From contig JAJFGX010000045.1 in the NCBI GenBank assembly GCA_021775895.1, forward strand, positions 1 to 47,233: DNA of 47,233 nt, given 5' to 3'. Each line of letters begins with the position of its first letter. The stretch's first letter is position 1. Below the pieces are notes generated by a model that saw nothing but the letters and a program-made list of their open reading frames with translations, did no database searches and was not told the DNA's origin. Both the position numbers and the translations under genes were made by a program. This document shows positions 1 to 9,320 of the stretch, one piece after another. This DNA comes from Alphaproteobacteria bacterium. GTDB taxonomy: Bacteria; Pseudomonadota; Alphaproteobacteria; Micavibrionales; CSBR16-224.

Positions 1-191
1 TGGATTTAAGCCCTAGAGGAATTCGTAAGCATTTAGAATTGAATAAACCAATTTATGCTAGAACAGCGGCATATGGACATTTTGGTCGTGTAGCTGATAA
101 TGATGGTGGTTTTTCTTGGGAAAAACTTGATCTTATAGATGCTCTTAGATTAGAGGCTGGAGCTGGCTTGAAATCAGCTAAGATTATATAG
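1..191 (+). CDS. metK: S-adenosylmethionine synthetase, C-terminal end (partial)
   Basis: Only the last 62 codons are in the window (frame beginning at base 3, stop TAG at 189-191). The translation contains [15 protein letters not shown] followed by FSWEKLD, the conserved C-terminal signature of MetK, which makes S-adenosylmethionine from methionine and ATP in the cytoplasm. The reading frame runs in from the left edge, so the start, promoter and catalytic loops are not visible. trmB, which uses S-adenosylmethionine, starts four bases after the stop and is probably co-transcribed; this pairing is common in alphaproteobacteria. Confidence 0.88.
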   Translation, partial: DLSPRGIRKHLELNKPIYARTAAYGHFGRVADNDGGFSWEKLDLIDALRLEAGAGLKSAKII

Positions 192-195
192 TTCT

Positions 196-882
196 ATGCA
201 CGAACATCGTTTCTATGGACGTAGACAAGGTCGGAAACTTAGCCCATTTCGTGAAAATGTGTTAAAAAATACTTTGCCAAAGTATATTATTGATATTCCA
301 GAAGAAACACAAAACTCTAGCCTTAATCCAAATAGTTTATTTGGCGATATGCAACCAACTGAAATATGGCTTGAAATCGGTTTTGGTAATGGCGAACATT
401 TAGCTGAGCAAGCAAAAAAATATCCTAATATTGGTATGATAGGCTGTGAGCCTTTTATTAATGGTGTATCAAAGCTATTAACTGCAATTGAAGATGAAAA
501 TATAACTAATATTCGTATATGGCCAGATGATGCTCGTATATTAATGGATAGTTTGCAAAATAAAACTCTTTCACGTTGTTTTGTTCTGCACCCTGATCCA
601 TGGCCAAAAAAGCGACATAGCAGGCGTCGCTTCATTCAAACGGAGCAACTAGATCAATTTTCAAATCTAATGAAAGAAGGATCAGAGCTGCGCATAGCAA
701 CAGATGATTCTGATTTAGCAAACTGGATGTTTGAGAAAACATGGAACCACCCAAATTTTCAATGGCAAGCCAAATCAGCTGATGACTGGCGTATTAGACC
801 AAATGATTGGCCAGAAACTAGATATGGTCAAAAGCAACTAGCTGGCAAGCCTAACTATTTCAGGTTCATCTCAGCCATTTAA
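196..882 (+). CDS. trmB: tRNA (guanine-N7-)-methyltransferase TrmB
   Basis: 228 aa, normal length for TrmB, which methylates G46 in the variable loop of tRNAs using S-adenosylmethionine. The cofactor loop EIGFGNGEH is at residues 60-68, the family signature PDPWPKKRH at 133-141, and the C-terminal ETRYGQKQL segment that closes the active site near 207-215. The N-terminus HEHRFYGRRQGRKL is typical of the alphaproteobacterial branch. The start lies four bases after the metK stop, so translation is probably coupled to metK. No internal oddity; the assignment is firm by motif. Confidence 0.95.
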   Translation: MHEHRFYGRRQGRKLSPFRENVLKNTLPKYIIDIPEETQNSSLNPNSLFGDMQPTEIWLEIGFGNGEHLAEQAKKYPNIGMIGCEPFINGVSKLLTAIEDENITNIRIWPDDARILMDSLQNKTLSRCFVLHPDPWPKKRHSRRRFIQTEQLDQFSNLMKEGSELRIATDDSDLANWMFEKTWNHPNFQWQAKSADDWRIRPNDWPETRYGQKQLAGKPNYFRFISAI

Positions 883-884
883 TT

Positions 885-990
885 TATAGTCATTCCACTT
901 AAATTTTACACGTTGTTATTTCGTCTCTCACCTAGGTTTACTAGGCTTCGTTCCTTATGCCTAGTGTAAAAATAAATTGAAAAGACTATA
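885..990. repeat. MITE-like palindromic repeat, copy A
   Basis: A 106-bp element bounded by TATAGTC and GACTATA, lying between the convergent ends of trmB and the carboxypeptidase gene. Its reverse complement matches 19954-20058 at about 95% (a handful of substitutions and one single-base indel). Inside are nested inverted segments: GTGTAAA/TTTACAC outside and ACTAGGC/GCCTAGT within, so the whole can fold as one long hairpin. At this site it may also act as a bidirectional terminator. There is no ORF in it. Confidence 0.85.
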
Positions 991-999
991 TAGTAAAAA

Positions 1000-2142
1000 T
1001 TATTGTTTAAATAAGAAATATTTAGCTTTTTTAATAGTTTTAGGAATTAGGCCTAGTTCATCAACATTTGCACCTGTGTATAGTGGGTATTTATACTTAC
1101 CAAAATTAGGTACATTTACGGTTAATAGACCAACTTTATCACCTTTTTTGACCGGCGCTGATAGAGGGCCATCATATGATACTGTGAATTTTATTTTATC
1201 TCTTCCAACTTTTGGCAGAGTGAGAATAATATCCTCGCCAACCACTAAAGGCACATCGTTTGATACTCCAAGCCAAACCATAGCTTTATCTGCAACATCA
1301 TTCTTTTCTAATAATTTAAAGTTTTCAAAACTGCGGAAACCCCACTCTAGTAGTCTTGCAGATTCATCAGCTCTTTCTTTTTCAGAGCTTAAGCCATTAA
1401 CAACCAGTGTTAGTCGTCTATCATTACGTATGGCAGATGACATTAATCCATAACCGCCGGCCTCTGTATGTCCAGTTTTAATACCATCAACACCAAGATT
1501 ACGAAACAATAAAGCATTTCTATTTCCCTGTTTAATATCATTATAAGTAAAGCTTTTCTCCCCAAAATAACTGTAATAATCTGGATAATCTTTAATTAAA
1601 TGCATGGCAAGGGTAGATAAATCTTTAGCAGTTGAATAGTGTTTTGGGTTTGGCCAACCACTTGCATTCATGAACTGGCTATTTTTCATACCCATTGCGT
1701 GAGCCTGTGCTGTCATTGATTGAGCAAAAACTTCTTCTGTACCAGAGATTCCTTCAGCCAAAACAATTGTTGCATCATTTCCTGATTGTATAATTACTCC
1801 CCGTAATAAATCTTCGACACTTACTTTTGTGCCTAAGCCAACAAACATTTTTGACCCGCCTTTTTTCCAAGCTTTCTCGCTAACTGGCAATTTATCATTT
1901 AGAGATAATCGACCTTCCTTTAAAGCATCAAACACCATGTAGACTGTCATTACTTTACTCATAGATGATGTAGGCATTCTGCTCTCAGAATTTTTTTCTA
2001 ATAATACAGTACCAGTTGAATTTTCAATTAAAATAGCTTGCTTAGCTTTAGTACTTTGCATCGCCTGAGCTTGTAGATTAGTTGTGTACATACATACACA
2101 AATAGCCAAAACAATGATGTATGCTAGGTTTTGAGTTTTCAT
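1000..2142 (-). CDS. dacC: D-alanyl-D-alanine carboxypeptidase (penicillin-binding protein 5/6 family)
   Basis: 380 aa. Removes the terminal D-alanine from peptidoglycan pentapeptides in the periplasm. A hydrophobic N-terminal segment (residues 8-20, then polar TTNLQAQA) serves as signal peptide. The three penicillin-binding motifs are present: SMSK at 60-63 with the nucleophilic serine, SGN at 120-122 and KTG at 222-224. The remaining C-terminal part has the length of the PBP5 C-terminal domain. It is the last gene of the minus-strand envelope block, 30 bases after rlpA. dacC versus dacA/dacF cannot be told apart from sequence alone. Confidence 0.92.
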   Translation of the reverse strand: MKTQNLAYIIVLAICVCMYTTNLQAQAMQSTKAKQAILIENSTGTVLLEKNSESRMPTSSMSKVMTVYMVFDALKEGRLSLNDKLPVSEKAWKKGGSKMFVGLGTKVSVEDLLRGVIIQSGNDATIVLAEGISGTEEVFAQSMTAQAHAMGMKNSQFMNASGWPNPKHYSTAKDLSTLAMHLIKDYPDYYSYFGEKSFTYNDIKQGNRNALLFRNLGVDGIKTGHTEAGGYGLMSSAIRNDRRLTLVVNGLSSEKERADESARLLEWGFRSFENFKLLEKNDVADKAMVWLGVSNDVPLVVGEDIILTLPKVGRDKIKFTVSYDGPLSAPVKKGDKVGLLTVNVPNFGKYKYPLYTGANVDELGLIPKTIKKAKYFLFKQ

Positions 2143-2172
2143 ATCTTAGTCCTAATATTCTTATCTAGTGAT

Positions 2173-3336
2173 TTAATTTTCTACAATTATATTCATTTTG
2201 TCCAAATGTCCTGAATTTTGAACATCTTGTTTTATAGAATTTGCTTCTTGCATAGTTTTAAGAGGCCCTATGCGTACACGGTAAAGAGGCTTATTTCTTG
2301 ACTGCACTTCACTTATTTCAGCCAAAACAATCTTAGATAGCTTCTTACTTAACCTATCTGCATTATCATAAATAGAAAAAGCACCCGCTTGAATGTAAAT
2401 ATTTTTTGCTTTACCAGTTTTGGGTTTATTTAATTGTTCAAGGTCTGGTGATAGCTCTTGAAGCGATAAAGGTCTTACATCATAGTCGGTTGTAGTTTCA
2501 TTGTCTGAATAATAAGATGTTTCTTGGGTTTCAGACCATTCTGGCTCTTTAATGTTATTACCGTAGTTGTTACTTTTATTTGCTGCCTCAGCTTCAACTT
2601 GACGTGAAGTCATAACAGGGCGCTGTAGGCTTTCTGGCATATTATCAAATTGTATCTTACCTATAGGTTCATACTCTATTTTAGCATCATTTTCTAAATA
2701 TGCGACATTGTGCATAAGCTGTGTATTAGTTTTTTTCTTATAATTTGCTCTATAGTTTTCTTTGGGAGCTTCGCTATACCTCATATTGCTAGTATCATGT
2801 CCATTTTGTGCTGCTCTTGCTACTTGCCTACTTTGTTCTGGCAGCACTTCCAAGCGTATTTTTGCTGTGCCTTTTCCAATTACTCCAAGTTTTTTTGCGG
2901 CTGCTTTTGATAAGTCTAAAATACGACCTTTTTCATACGGTCCTCTGTCATTGATGCGTACAATTGTACTGCGACCATTTTCAAGATTAGTAACTCTAGC
3001 CACAGCTGGTAATTGTAGAGTCTTATGAGCTGCGGTCATATCATATTGATTATATATTTCGCCATTTGCTGTTTTCTTACCATGAAAACCAGGGCCGTAC
3101 CACGAAGCAATACCTGTTTGCACCAAGTAAAAATCTTCTTTTGGATAATATCGTCTGCCTGCAATTTTATAAGAGCTTCCGACTTTATATGTTCCCTTTG
3201 ACCTACTATCTTTTGTCCAAGGAGAAAAGGCTTTCTTAGTATAGTGGCTAGCCAATTCCATTTGAGAACAACCAGAGATACTAAAACTTAGTCCAATTAA
3301 TAATAGTGTTTTATATATAGTTGTTTTTCTGAACAT
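2173..3336 (-). CDS. rlpA: RlpA-family septal-ring lytic transglycosylase, SPOR-domain lipoprotein
   Basis: 387 aa. N-terminal lipoprotein signal with the lipobox ISGC and Cys23 as the probable lipidated residue. A double-psi beta-barrel follows at about 75-165 (GIASWYGPGFHGKKTANGE, later IVRINDRGPY and ILDLSKAAA), the RlpA catalytic core that cleaves denuded glycan strands. A low-complexity linker (about 170-305) leads to a C-terminal SPOR domain (about 310-387, IYIQAGAF and VRIGPLK), which binds denuded septal peptidoglycan. Located 24 bases downstream of the mltB-like gene and presumably co-transcribed. The domain order is the usual one for RlpA. Confidence 0.93.
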   Translation of the reverse strand: MFRKTTIYKTLLLIGLSFSISGCSQMELASHYTKKAFSPWTKDSRSKGTYKVGSSYKIAGRRYYPKEDFYLVQTGIASWYGPGFHGKKTANGEIYNQYDMTAAHKTLQLPAVARVTNLENGRSTIVRINDRGPYEKGRILDLSKAAAKKLGVIGKGTAKIRLEVLPEQSRQVARAAQNGHDTSNMRYSEAPKENYRANYKKKTNTQLMHNVAYLENDAKIEYEPIGKIQFDNMPESLQRPVMTSRQVEAEAANKSNNYGNNIKEPEWSETQETSYYSDNETTTDYDVRPLSLQELSPDLEQLNKPKTGKAKNIYIQAGAFSIYDNADRLSKKLSKIVLAEISEVQSRNKPLYRVRIGPLKTMQEANSIKQDVQNSGHLDKMNIIVEN

Positions 3337-3360
3337 ATGCCTCTCTTCTCCATTATTACT

Positions 3361-4335
3361 TTAGTAGCTAATATGATTGGATAATAATCCGATAGCTGTC
3401 GCAAAATATGTTGATTTATTCCATTTCATAATTACACGATAATTATCATACACCAAATATGTCTCAGTGTCTGCACCATTTATGAATTTTACCAGAGATC
3501 CTTGCATTTTAGATGATACTGGTAAAGCACTACCATCTATTTTTCGGACACCTAGTTTTTGCCATTCACTAAGTTGTTTCTTAACCTTTAGGTCAAACAA
3601 ACTATCTTTCATATTGGCGGGTACTTGTACTTGTCTTCCCCAAAGTTCACCTGTTTTCCAGCCATGCTGGATCAGATAGTTGGCAGCAGATGCGAAAACA
3701 TCAGTTTCTGTATGCCAAATATCTCTTTTACCATCATTATTATAGTCAACCGCATAATTCAAAAAACTAGATGGCATAAATTGACTTTGTCCCATTGCAC
3801 CCGCCCATGAGCCTTTCATAGCTTTAGGTGTTATGTGTCCTTGTTCTAATACCAGTAGAGCATTAAAAAGCTCTTTTCTGAAGTATTCACTACGTCTGCC
3901 ATCATAGGCAAGCGTTGCTAGAGCTTCCACAATACTAAAACCGCCAGTATAACCACCATAATTGGTCTCCATACCCCATAGGGCAACAATTATTGCTTTT
4001 GGCACTCCATATGATTTAGAGATTTTATTTAGTATATCGCTATGCTCATGCATCATACGACGACCTTTTTTAACCCTAGCTTTAGAAATTATCTTATGAC
4101 GATATTCTTGAAAAGAAATACTGTTTTCTGGTTGCTTACGGTCAAGCTCAATAATTCGGGCTATAGGTTTTATATCATTGTTTAGGGCTTGATTGACAAT
4201 ATGCTTAGAAATGCCTTTTTCTAGGGCTTCAGCCCTTACATCTTTTAGCCATAAATCAAAGCTCTGCTCGTTCGATGCCATTGCAGGCTTGAAAGCTAGA
4301 GCTAGAACAATAAATATCCACAATAAATGTTTCAT
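3361..4335 (-). CDS. mltB: Lytic murein transglycosylase, MltB family
   Basis: 324 aa from the chosen start. Cleaves the glycan strand of peptidoglycan with formation of 1,6-anhydro-muramic acid ends. Signal peptide MKHLLWIFIVLALAFKPAMA; the catalytic glutamate is in GMETNYG (E123), followed by YDGRRSEYF and AGAMGQSQFMPSSF, all hallmarks of the SLT_2/MltB fold. The frame is open upstream to 4368, but that would overlap tolB; the ATG at 4335 has an AGAGG ribosome site five bases ahead and directly precedes the signal peptide. It takes the place where pal normally follows tolB. Confidence 0.92.
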   Translation of the reverse strand: MKHLLWIFIVLALAFKPAMASNEQSFDLWLKDVRAEALEKGISKHIVNQALNNDIKPIARIIELDRKQPENSISFQEYRHKIISKARVKKGRRMMHEHSDILNKISKSYGVPKAIIVALWGMETNYGGYTGGFSIVEALATLAYDGRRSEYFRKELFNALLVLEQGHITPKAMKGSWAGAMGQSQFMPSSFLNYAVDYNNDGKRDIWHTETDVFASAANYLIQHGWKTGELWGRQVQVPANMKDSLFDLKVKKQLSEWQKLGVRKIDGSALPVSSKMQGSLVKFINGADTETYLVYDNYRVIMKWNKSTYFATAIGLLSNHISY

Positions 4336-4346
4336 TAATACCTCTG

Positions 4347-5690
4347 TTATGGATTGATTGGAGACCAAGCGGGATCAGATCCATCACGAGGTGTGTTTAA
4401 TAAACGTTCATTGAATCCTGTTAAATCAATTGTATATAATCGTGCAGACCGTTTCTCGCCTTTTCGACCAACAGCACGCTCTTTAAAATAAGAAAGCACA
4501 CGACCATTGGGAGCCCAAGTAGGGCCTTCAACATGGTGTGCCTCAGTAATTAGTCTCTCACCACTACCGTCTGGTTTAATAACGCCAATATAAAAACGTC
4601 CTTTATACATCTTAGTGAAAGCGATTAAATCACCACGAGGTGACCAAACAGGATTGGCATATCTACCATTACCAAAAGTAATTCTATGCGCATCACGTCC
4701 ATTTGCATTCATCACATATATTTGTTGTTTACCACCACGATCAGATTCAAAAACTATTTTTTTAGAATCTGGTGAATATGATGGGCTAGTATCAATAGCC
4801 ATATTTGAAGTTAATCTTTTTACTTTTTTGTTTCTTAGATCCATAGTGTATATATCACTATTACCCTTAGTGGATAGGCTCATTATCACCTTGTTACCAT
4901 CGGGTGAGAAGCGTGGGGCAAATGTCATTCCAGAAAAATCACCTAATACTTCTTGCCGGCCACTATCAATATCATATAGATAAACTCTAGGTTTATCATT
5001 CACATATGCCATGTAAGTTATTTGTTGCTGTGTTGGTGAAAAACGTGGAGTAAGCACAAGGTGACGACCGTCAGTTAAATATTTATGATTCTCACCATCT
5101 TGATCCATAATTGCTAAACGTTTGACACGTCTATTTGCAGCACCTGTTTCAGAAATATATACAATACGAGTATCAAAATAGCTGTCTTCACCAGTCATGC
5201 GGTTATAAATCACATCAGATATTATATGAGCAATTCGTCGCCAATTATCAGGAGTTGTCATGTAGGCAACGCCTGCTATTTGCTTTTCTACGACTACGTC
5301 CCATAAACGGAATTCTACTCTAGTACGCCCATCTGCTGCCTGTCCGATAGAGCCAGCAACCAAAGCTTGCGATCTAGTTGAACGCCAAGCACCAAAATCA
5401 GGGTTCTCTACTAAAGTATTAGCTTCTTGTATATTTAAATTCGATGGAAAAACATCAAACAATCCAGTGCGTTCCAAATTACTTTGAATTACTCTAGCCA
5501 TGTTTTTAGCTAAAGTTTTGTTCTCATCTCTTTCAGTATAAAAATTGGGTATCGCAATTGGAATGACCTTAGCATTTCCAGAGCCTACTTGTACTTGCAA
5601 GGGGGCAGCAGATACAAGATTTGGCAATATAGTAAATATAACCAATAATAAAGATATGTATAAATAATGTATGGATTTAAGTTGTATCAT
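4347..5690 (-). CDS. tolB: Tol-Pal system beta-propeller protein TolB
   Basis: 447 aa periplasmic protein. Signal peptide to about residue 28 (LVSAAP). An N-terminal TolB domain (about 30-165) is followed by five PD40/WD40-like propeller blades, visible as [36 protein letters not shown] and PTWAPNGRV. TolB links the inner-membrane TolQRA motor to the outer-membrane lipoprotein Pal during division. Ribosome site AGAGGA lies six bases before the ATG. It follows tolA by 18 bases; pal, its usual next neighbour, is missing. Confidence 0.96.
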   Translation of the reverse strand: MIQLKSIHYLYISLLLVIFTILPNLVSAAPLQVQVGSGNAKVIPIAIPNFYTERDENKTLAKNMARVIQSNLERTGLFDVFPSNLNIQEANTLVENPDFGAWRSTRSQALVAGSIGQAADGRTRVEFRLWDVVVEKQIAGVAYMTTPDNWRRIAHIISDVIYNRMTGEDSYFDTRIVYISETGAANRRVKRLAIMDQDGENHKYLTDGRHLVLTPRFSPTQQQITYMAYVNDKPRVYLYDIDSGRQEVLGDFSGMTFAPRFSPDGNKVIMSLSTKGNSDIYTMDLRNKKVKRLTSNMAIDTSPSYSPDSKKIVFESDRGGKQQIYVMNANGRDAHRITFGNGRYANPVWSPRGDLIAFTKMYKGRFYIGVIKPDGSGERLITEAHHVEGPTWAPNGRVLSYFKERAVGRKGEKRSARLYTIDLTGFNERLLNTPRDGSDPAWSPINP

Positions 5691-5708
5691 TTTATTCCTC
5701 TTTAAATA

Positions 5709-6611
5709 TTAAAACATATCTTGTGGATCAAAAGTAACAATAATTTCTTTCCACGATCTATATTTTTCTGGTGGAAGCTCTAATGGTGAGCATTCCGGAT
5801 TATATACTGCACGCAAAGCACTATCAGCAGCCGCTCTAAAGAAAGCATCTTTCTTATACTGCGATTGATTAACTATTTTTGCATGATGCACTGTCCTGTC
5901 TGAATTGACAACCATGAAAATGTCAATTGAAAGGTTTTCTGCATTTCTAGCACCAATGGAAATATTCCAACAACTAGATAATTGCCGTCTTAGAAGGTCA
6001 ATTTCACTAATTGTTACGGTGGTTCCCAAAGGTATGTCATGACCTTTCTCTTTTTTATCAAGGTTTAACTTGCTTAGGAAGTCCTCACTATTAATGTCTT
6101 TTTCTACAGTTTTTTTAGGTTGCTCTAGCTTTTCTGTTTTGATTTGACCATCAGCTAAATTCTTCAAAACGGAAGAAAAATCTTGCTCTGCCTTAGGTTC
6201 AGTTTTTTTCTTAATTGGTTTTCTAGGTGGCTTCTTCTTTGGAGGCACCAAAACCTTATTTGAGGTTTCTTTGATTACTTCTTTTTTTGCTTGTTTTTTA
6301 TTTTTATCCTGCTTTTCTAGCAATGGGGCTTTCGTAGTTTGGCTTTTACTTGTAGCGGCTTTTGCAGGTTTTTCTGATTTTTTTATTGGCTTAGTTTTTT
6401 TTTCAACCTTTTTTTTCTTAGGCTGGCTTTTAGCCTTACTAATTTTCCTTTTGTTCGTTTGAGTCTTTTCTGCAACTTCAATGATTTCAACTGATATATT
6501 AGGCGGTATATCAAGTTCTTTTTTTGTCCATAACCAACCAGAGCCAATGGAGAATATAACAATTACAACAACATGTAATAAAACCGATAAACTAATTGTT
6601 TTAATCCGCAT
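5709..6611 (-). CDS. tolA: TolA, cell envelope integrity protein
   Basis: 300 aa. One N-terminal membrane anchor (about 7-28), a long highly charged Lys/Pro-rich central stretch (about 50-150) that would span the periplasm as a helix or extended rod, and a C-terminal domain (about 205-300) containing RRQLSSCWNI and AADSALRAVYNPE, the TolA/TonB-like fold seen in alphaproteobacterial TolA. TolA couples the TolQR proton motor to TolB and Pal. It lies between tolR (19 bases) and tolB (18 bases). Sequence is diverged, as usual for TolA; the call rests on architecture plus operon position. Confidence 0.9.
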   Translation of the reverse strand: MRIKTISLSVLLHVVVIVIFSIGSGWLWTKKELDIPPNISVEIIEVAEKTQTNKRKISKAKSQPKKKKVEKKTKPIKKSEKPAKAATSKSQTTKAPLLEKQDKNKKQAKKEVIKETSNKVLVPPKKKPPRKPIKKKTEPKAEQDFSSVLKNLADGQIKTEKLEQPKKTVEKDINSEDFLSKLNLDKKEKGHDIPLGTTVTISEIDLLRRQLSSCWNISIGARNAENLSIDIFMVVNSDRTVHHAKIVNQSQYKKDAFFRAAADSALRAVYNPECSPLELPPEKYRSWKEIIVTFDPQDMF

Positions 6612-6630
6612 TACTACTGTTCAACCTTCA

Positions 6631-7068
6631 TTAATTAGACTTAGAAATAAGGGCTATTTTGGATAGACCAGATTTATTAATTAAGACCATAATTTTCATG
6701 ACTCTGCCGTAATCAACATTGGTATCTGCCTTAACGTAGACCTGTTGATTGGTAGATTTACCTGCAATATGCCTTAATGTTTTAATTAGTTCAGCTTCAT
6801 TAGTTTGATTATCGCCAAAATAAATATCACCATTATTATCAATTGTAACTTCAACAGGAGTATTGTCTTGTTTTTGAAAGGCTTTTGCCTTTGCATCGGG
6901 CAGTTCAATTTTTACTCCAGCCGATAAAAGTGGAGCTGTAATCATAAACACGACTAATAAAACCAGCATTACATCGACAAAAGGAGTTACATTTATCTCT
7001 GACATTCGGTTATGCCCACGACGGCGACTGCTTACTCCTTTTAATCGACCTTGTAATTGAGCTCCCAT
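6631..7068 (-). CDS. tolR: TolR, ExbD/TolR-family proton channel subunit
   Basis: 145 aa. Starts with an Arg-rich cytoplasmic tail, then MSEINVTPFVDVMLVLLVVF, the ExbD/TolR signature with the proton-handling aspartate in the single transmembrane helix (about 30-50), then a periplasmic domain. AAGGA lies eight bases before the ATG. Works with TolQ to energise TolA. tolQ, which almost always precedes tolR, is absent here: the gene just upstream is an N-formylglutamate amidohydrolase-like gene ending 38 bases away. Confidence 0.95.
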   Translation of the reverse strand: MGAQLQGRLKGVSSRRRGHNRMSEINVTPFVDVMLVLLVVFMITAPLLSAGVKIELPDAKAKAFQKQDNTPVEVTIDNNGDIYFGDNQTNEAELIKTLRHIAGKSTNQQVYVKADTNVDYGRVMKIMVLINKSGLSKIALISKSN

Positions 7069-7106
7069 TGAATAGTCCTTTTATTGTAGTTAATGTTCTA
7101 CCCATT

Positions 7107-7883
7107 TTAGAACAATGGAATGAAGCTTTCTAGGAAAACATCAGATATTCTTTGTGCTTTCGCAGGCGTATCAATCATATCTTGACGAATTTCTACAATC
7201 ATCGAGGGGATACCACGTGACGTAGCTTGTAATTCAACTGTGTTGTTAAAATTCTTATCTTCTTTAAGTGAATATGGCTGATTATCACCGATACACATAT
7301 CAGGATTATTTTTCTGCAAGGATAAGATTATTTCTTGTGAACGATAATCATCATCCATCCATAAGATACCAATTTCCCATGGACGTTTGTAATTATTCAT
7401 TTCAGGGGTGAAACTATGTATAGATAGCATAAAACTGTCTTTGCCATCATTTATTCGTTCATCTATTTTAGACCTTATTGTGTTCTGATATGGATTATAT
7501 ACTTCATCTATGCGTGCCTGTCTTTCTTGATCAGAAATATTTTTATTCCCAGGTACTTGGATACCATCGCTAACAGGCATCATGAAATCACTATGAGTAG
7601 GGCCTCTATTCACATCAGCAACTAACCTAGAATAATGTGCAATAAATGTAATTGCATCTAGCTTTTCACCAATATATGAGCCTACTTCTTCAGTGCCGAT
7701 ATCATAAGTGATATGCTTTTTTGTTTCTGCCTCAGGAAGACCAAGATTATTAAGTTTTTTTGGAAAGTTCTGTCCTGCATGATCACAAACAATCACAAAT
7801 TGACTCGTGGACGTATTTTCTCTTTCAATACGAAAGGGTTCTAAATCATTTTCTTCAAGTAATTTGTAATTCGACATATGCAT
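7107..7883 (-). CDS. N-formylglutamate amidohydrolase family protein
   Basis: 258 aa. The family hydrolyses N-formyl-glutamate or related N-acyl amino acids with a metal. Seen motifs: VIVCDHAGQNFP near 31-42, the DIGTEEVG stretch, HYSRLVADVNR near 83-93, LSIHSFTPEM, and C-terminal MIVEIRQDMI, all matching this family and its metal-binding His/Glu positions. No other histidine-degradation genes are near, so the true substrate is uncertain. It sits in the place of tolQ ahead of tolR. A second ATG six bases inside (7877) is an equally good start; neither has a strong ribosome site. Confidence 0.85.
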   Translation of the reverse strand: MHMSNYKLLEENDLEPFRIERENTSTSQFVIVCDHAGQNFPKKLNNLGLPEAETKKHITYDIGTEEVGSYIGEKLDAITFIAHYSRLVADVNRGPTHSDFMMPVSDGIQVPGNKNISDQERQARIDEVYNPYQNTIRSKIDERINDGKDSFMLSIHSFTPEMNNYKRPWEIGILWMDDDYRSQEIILSLQKNNPDMCIGDNQPYSLKEDKNFNNTVELQATSRGIPSMIVEIRQDMIDTPAKAQRISDVFLESFIPLF

Positions 7884-7924
7884 TTTTCACTATATATATT
7901 TTTATATATATTTTTATACACTTT

Positions 7925-9049
7925 TTATAGCTTGCGTGCAAACTTTACTTCACGGTGAACGCCAACAGATAAAATTAAACCAAAACCAAACAATACTGCC
8001 ATCATAGCAGAGCCACCATTTGATATCATTGGTAGAGGTACACCAACAACAGGAATCAGCCCCATAACCATTGCAATATTTATAAATATATAAAGGGCAA
8101 AATTAATAATAATCCCCGTGGCTAATAAGCGACCATATTGATTATAACTGCGTCTGGCTATTAAGAAACCATAGGCAATAACCATGGCAAGGATAGTAAA
8201 TAAGCTTAATCCTCCAAGCAGTCCCCATTCTTCGGCTAATAAAGTAAATATAAAATCTGTTTGCTTTTCTGGTAGAAAGTTAAGGTGACTTTGAGTGCCT
8301 TGTAGGAAGCCTTTGCCTTTAATTCCGCCAGAGCCTAGAGCAATTTTTGATTGAATAATGTGATAGCCATCACCTAAAGGGTCATTTTCTGGATTAATAA
8401 ATGTTAAAATACGCTTTTTTTGATAGCTATGTAAGAATTGCCAAAATATCGGCATAGATGCCATAATTAATGCTATAACACCACCAAACATCCATAAAGG
8501 AACTCCAGATAGGAAAAACAAACTACCAGCCGCTGTAATAAGCATTAACGCTGTACCTAAATCAGGTTGTATTAAAACAAGAGCAGATGGCAAAGCAACT
8601 AGAATTAGAGGTTTTATTAATAGCAATGGACTTTTAACATCTTCTAGATTAGCACCATGAAAAAATCTTGCTAGAGCCATAATTAAAGTAATTTTCATCA
8701 CTTCAGATGGTTGTAGACGCATAAACCCTAGGTCAATCCAACGTTGAGCTCCCATGCCTATATGTCCTTTTACTTCGACCGCTATTAATAATAACAAAGA
8801 TAAAATATAAAACGGATAAGATAGTTTGAGCCAAAAGCGGATATTTATCATTGCAACTATCATCATACCGCAAAAGCCAGCACTAAAACGTATGATATGC
8901 TTCGATGCCCAAGGCTCTAGGTTGCCATTTGCCGCAGAATACAATGCCAATAAGCCAATCATTCCAACAATTATAATCAACAGAATTAGACCAAAGCTTA
9001 ATTGCTGTATTTTCTCAAAGAATGATAAATTTTCGTTTTCTCTATACAT
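7925..9049 (-). CDS. rodA: RodA, peptidoglycan glycosyltransferase of the elongasome (SEDS family)
   Basis: 374 aa integral membrane protein with about ten hydrophobic segments. SEDS signature features are present: GAQRWIDLGFMRLQPSEVMK around residues 113-132, QPDLGTALM, LPEKQTDFIFTLLAEEWG and the C-terminal PLPMISNGGSAMM. RodA polymerises lipid II during lateral wall growth with a class B penicillin-binding protein. Its usual partner mrdA (PBP2) and the mreBCD genes are not adjacent; upstream is instead the direct-repeat region. It heads the minus-strand envelope block. Confidence 0.94.
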   Translation of the reverse strand: MYRENENLSFFEKIQQLSFGLILLIIIVGMIGLLALYSAANGNLEPWASKHIIRFSAGFCGMMIVAMINIRFWLKLSYPFYILSLLLLIAVEVKGHIGMGAQRWIDLGFMRLQPSEVMKITLIMALARFFHGANLEDVKSPLLLIKPLILVALPSALVLIQPDLGTALMLITAAGSLFFLSGVPLWMFGGVIALIMASMPIFWQFLHSYQKKRILTFINPENDPLGDGYHIIQSKIALGSGGIKGKGFLQGTQSHLNFLPEKQTDFIFTLLAEEWGLLGGLSLFTILAMVIAYGFLIARRSYNQYGRLLATGIIINFALYIFINIAMVMGLIPVVGVPLPMISNGGSAMMAVLFGFGLILSVGVHREVKFARKL

Positions 9050-9079
9050 GTTGATAATTATATAACTATTAGTATCTTT

Positions 9080-9230
9080 GTTGTAACAAAAAGATATTAC
9101 TCTACGAATATTTATATAGACAGTATATTAACGAGCGATGGCGAAGCGGGCTTTGCCCGAAAAATATTATATAAAGGATAAAAATCATGCCCAGCTTTAA
9201 ATGGAAATTCATCAGATTATTTTTTGTAGC
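9080..9230. repeat. 151-bp direct repeat, left copy (carries a dead start of the DUF3179 gene)
   Basis: Matches 10069-10219 in the same orientation with two mismatches (T9139/C10128 and C9191/T10180). It includes one core of the dispersed G+C-rich hairpin repeat (9131-9161), the AAGGA ribosome site, and the first 14 codons of the DUF3179 gene. From the ATG at 9187 the copy reads MPSFKWKFIRLFFVAA and then stops at 9235-9237, so this is a truncated duplicate of the 5' end of that gene. Confidence 0.93.
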
Positions 9231-9320
9231 TGCATAGCTTAGATGTGCATACCACTTGCATAAGGAACGTTAAAACAATATGATTTCATTGAGGTTATAT
9301 TATTGTTCGGAGAAAATATA

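Noticed and set aside
977-1453. 158-codon plus-strand frame
   Set aside because: Lies antisense to the D,D-carboxypeptidase gene, whose catalytic motifs are intact.
4336-4368. Longer N-terminus for the MltB-like protein
   Set aside because: Would overlap tolB; the signal peptide and AGAGG site point to ATG 4335.
7885-7924. TATATATATTTTT-rich stretch as an origin or AT-rich unwinding element
   Set aside because: Short, between two genes, no DnaA boxes or origin genes nearby.
9187-9237. Sixteen-codon ORF at the left repeat
   Set aside because: It is the truncated duplicate of the DUF3179 start, not an independent gene.
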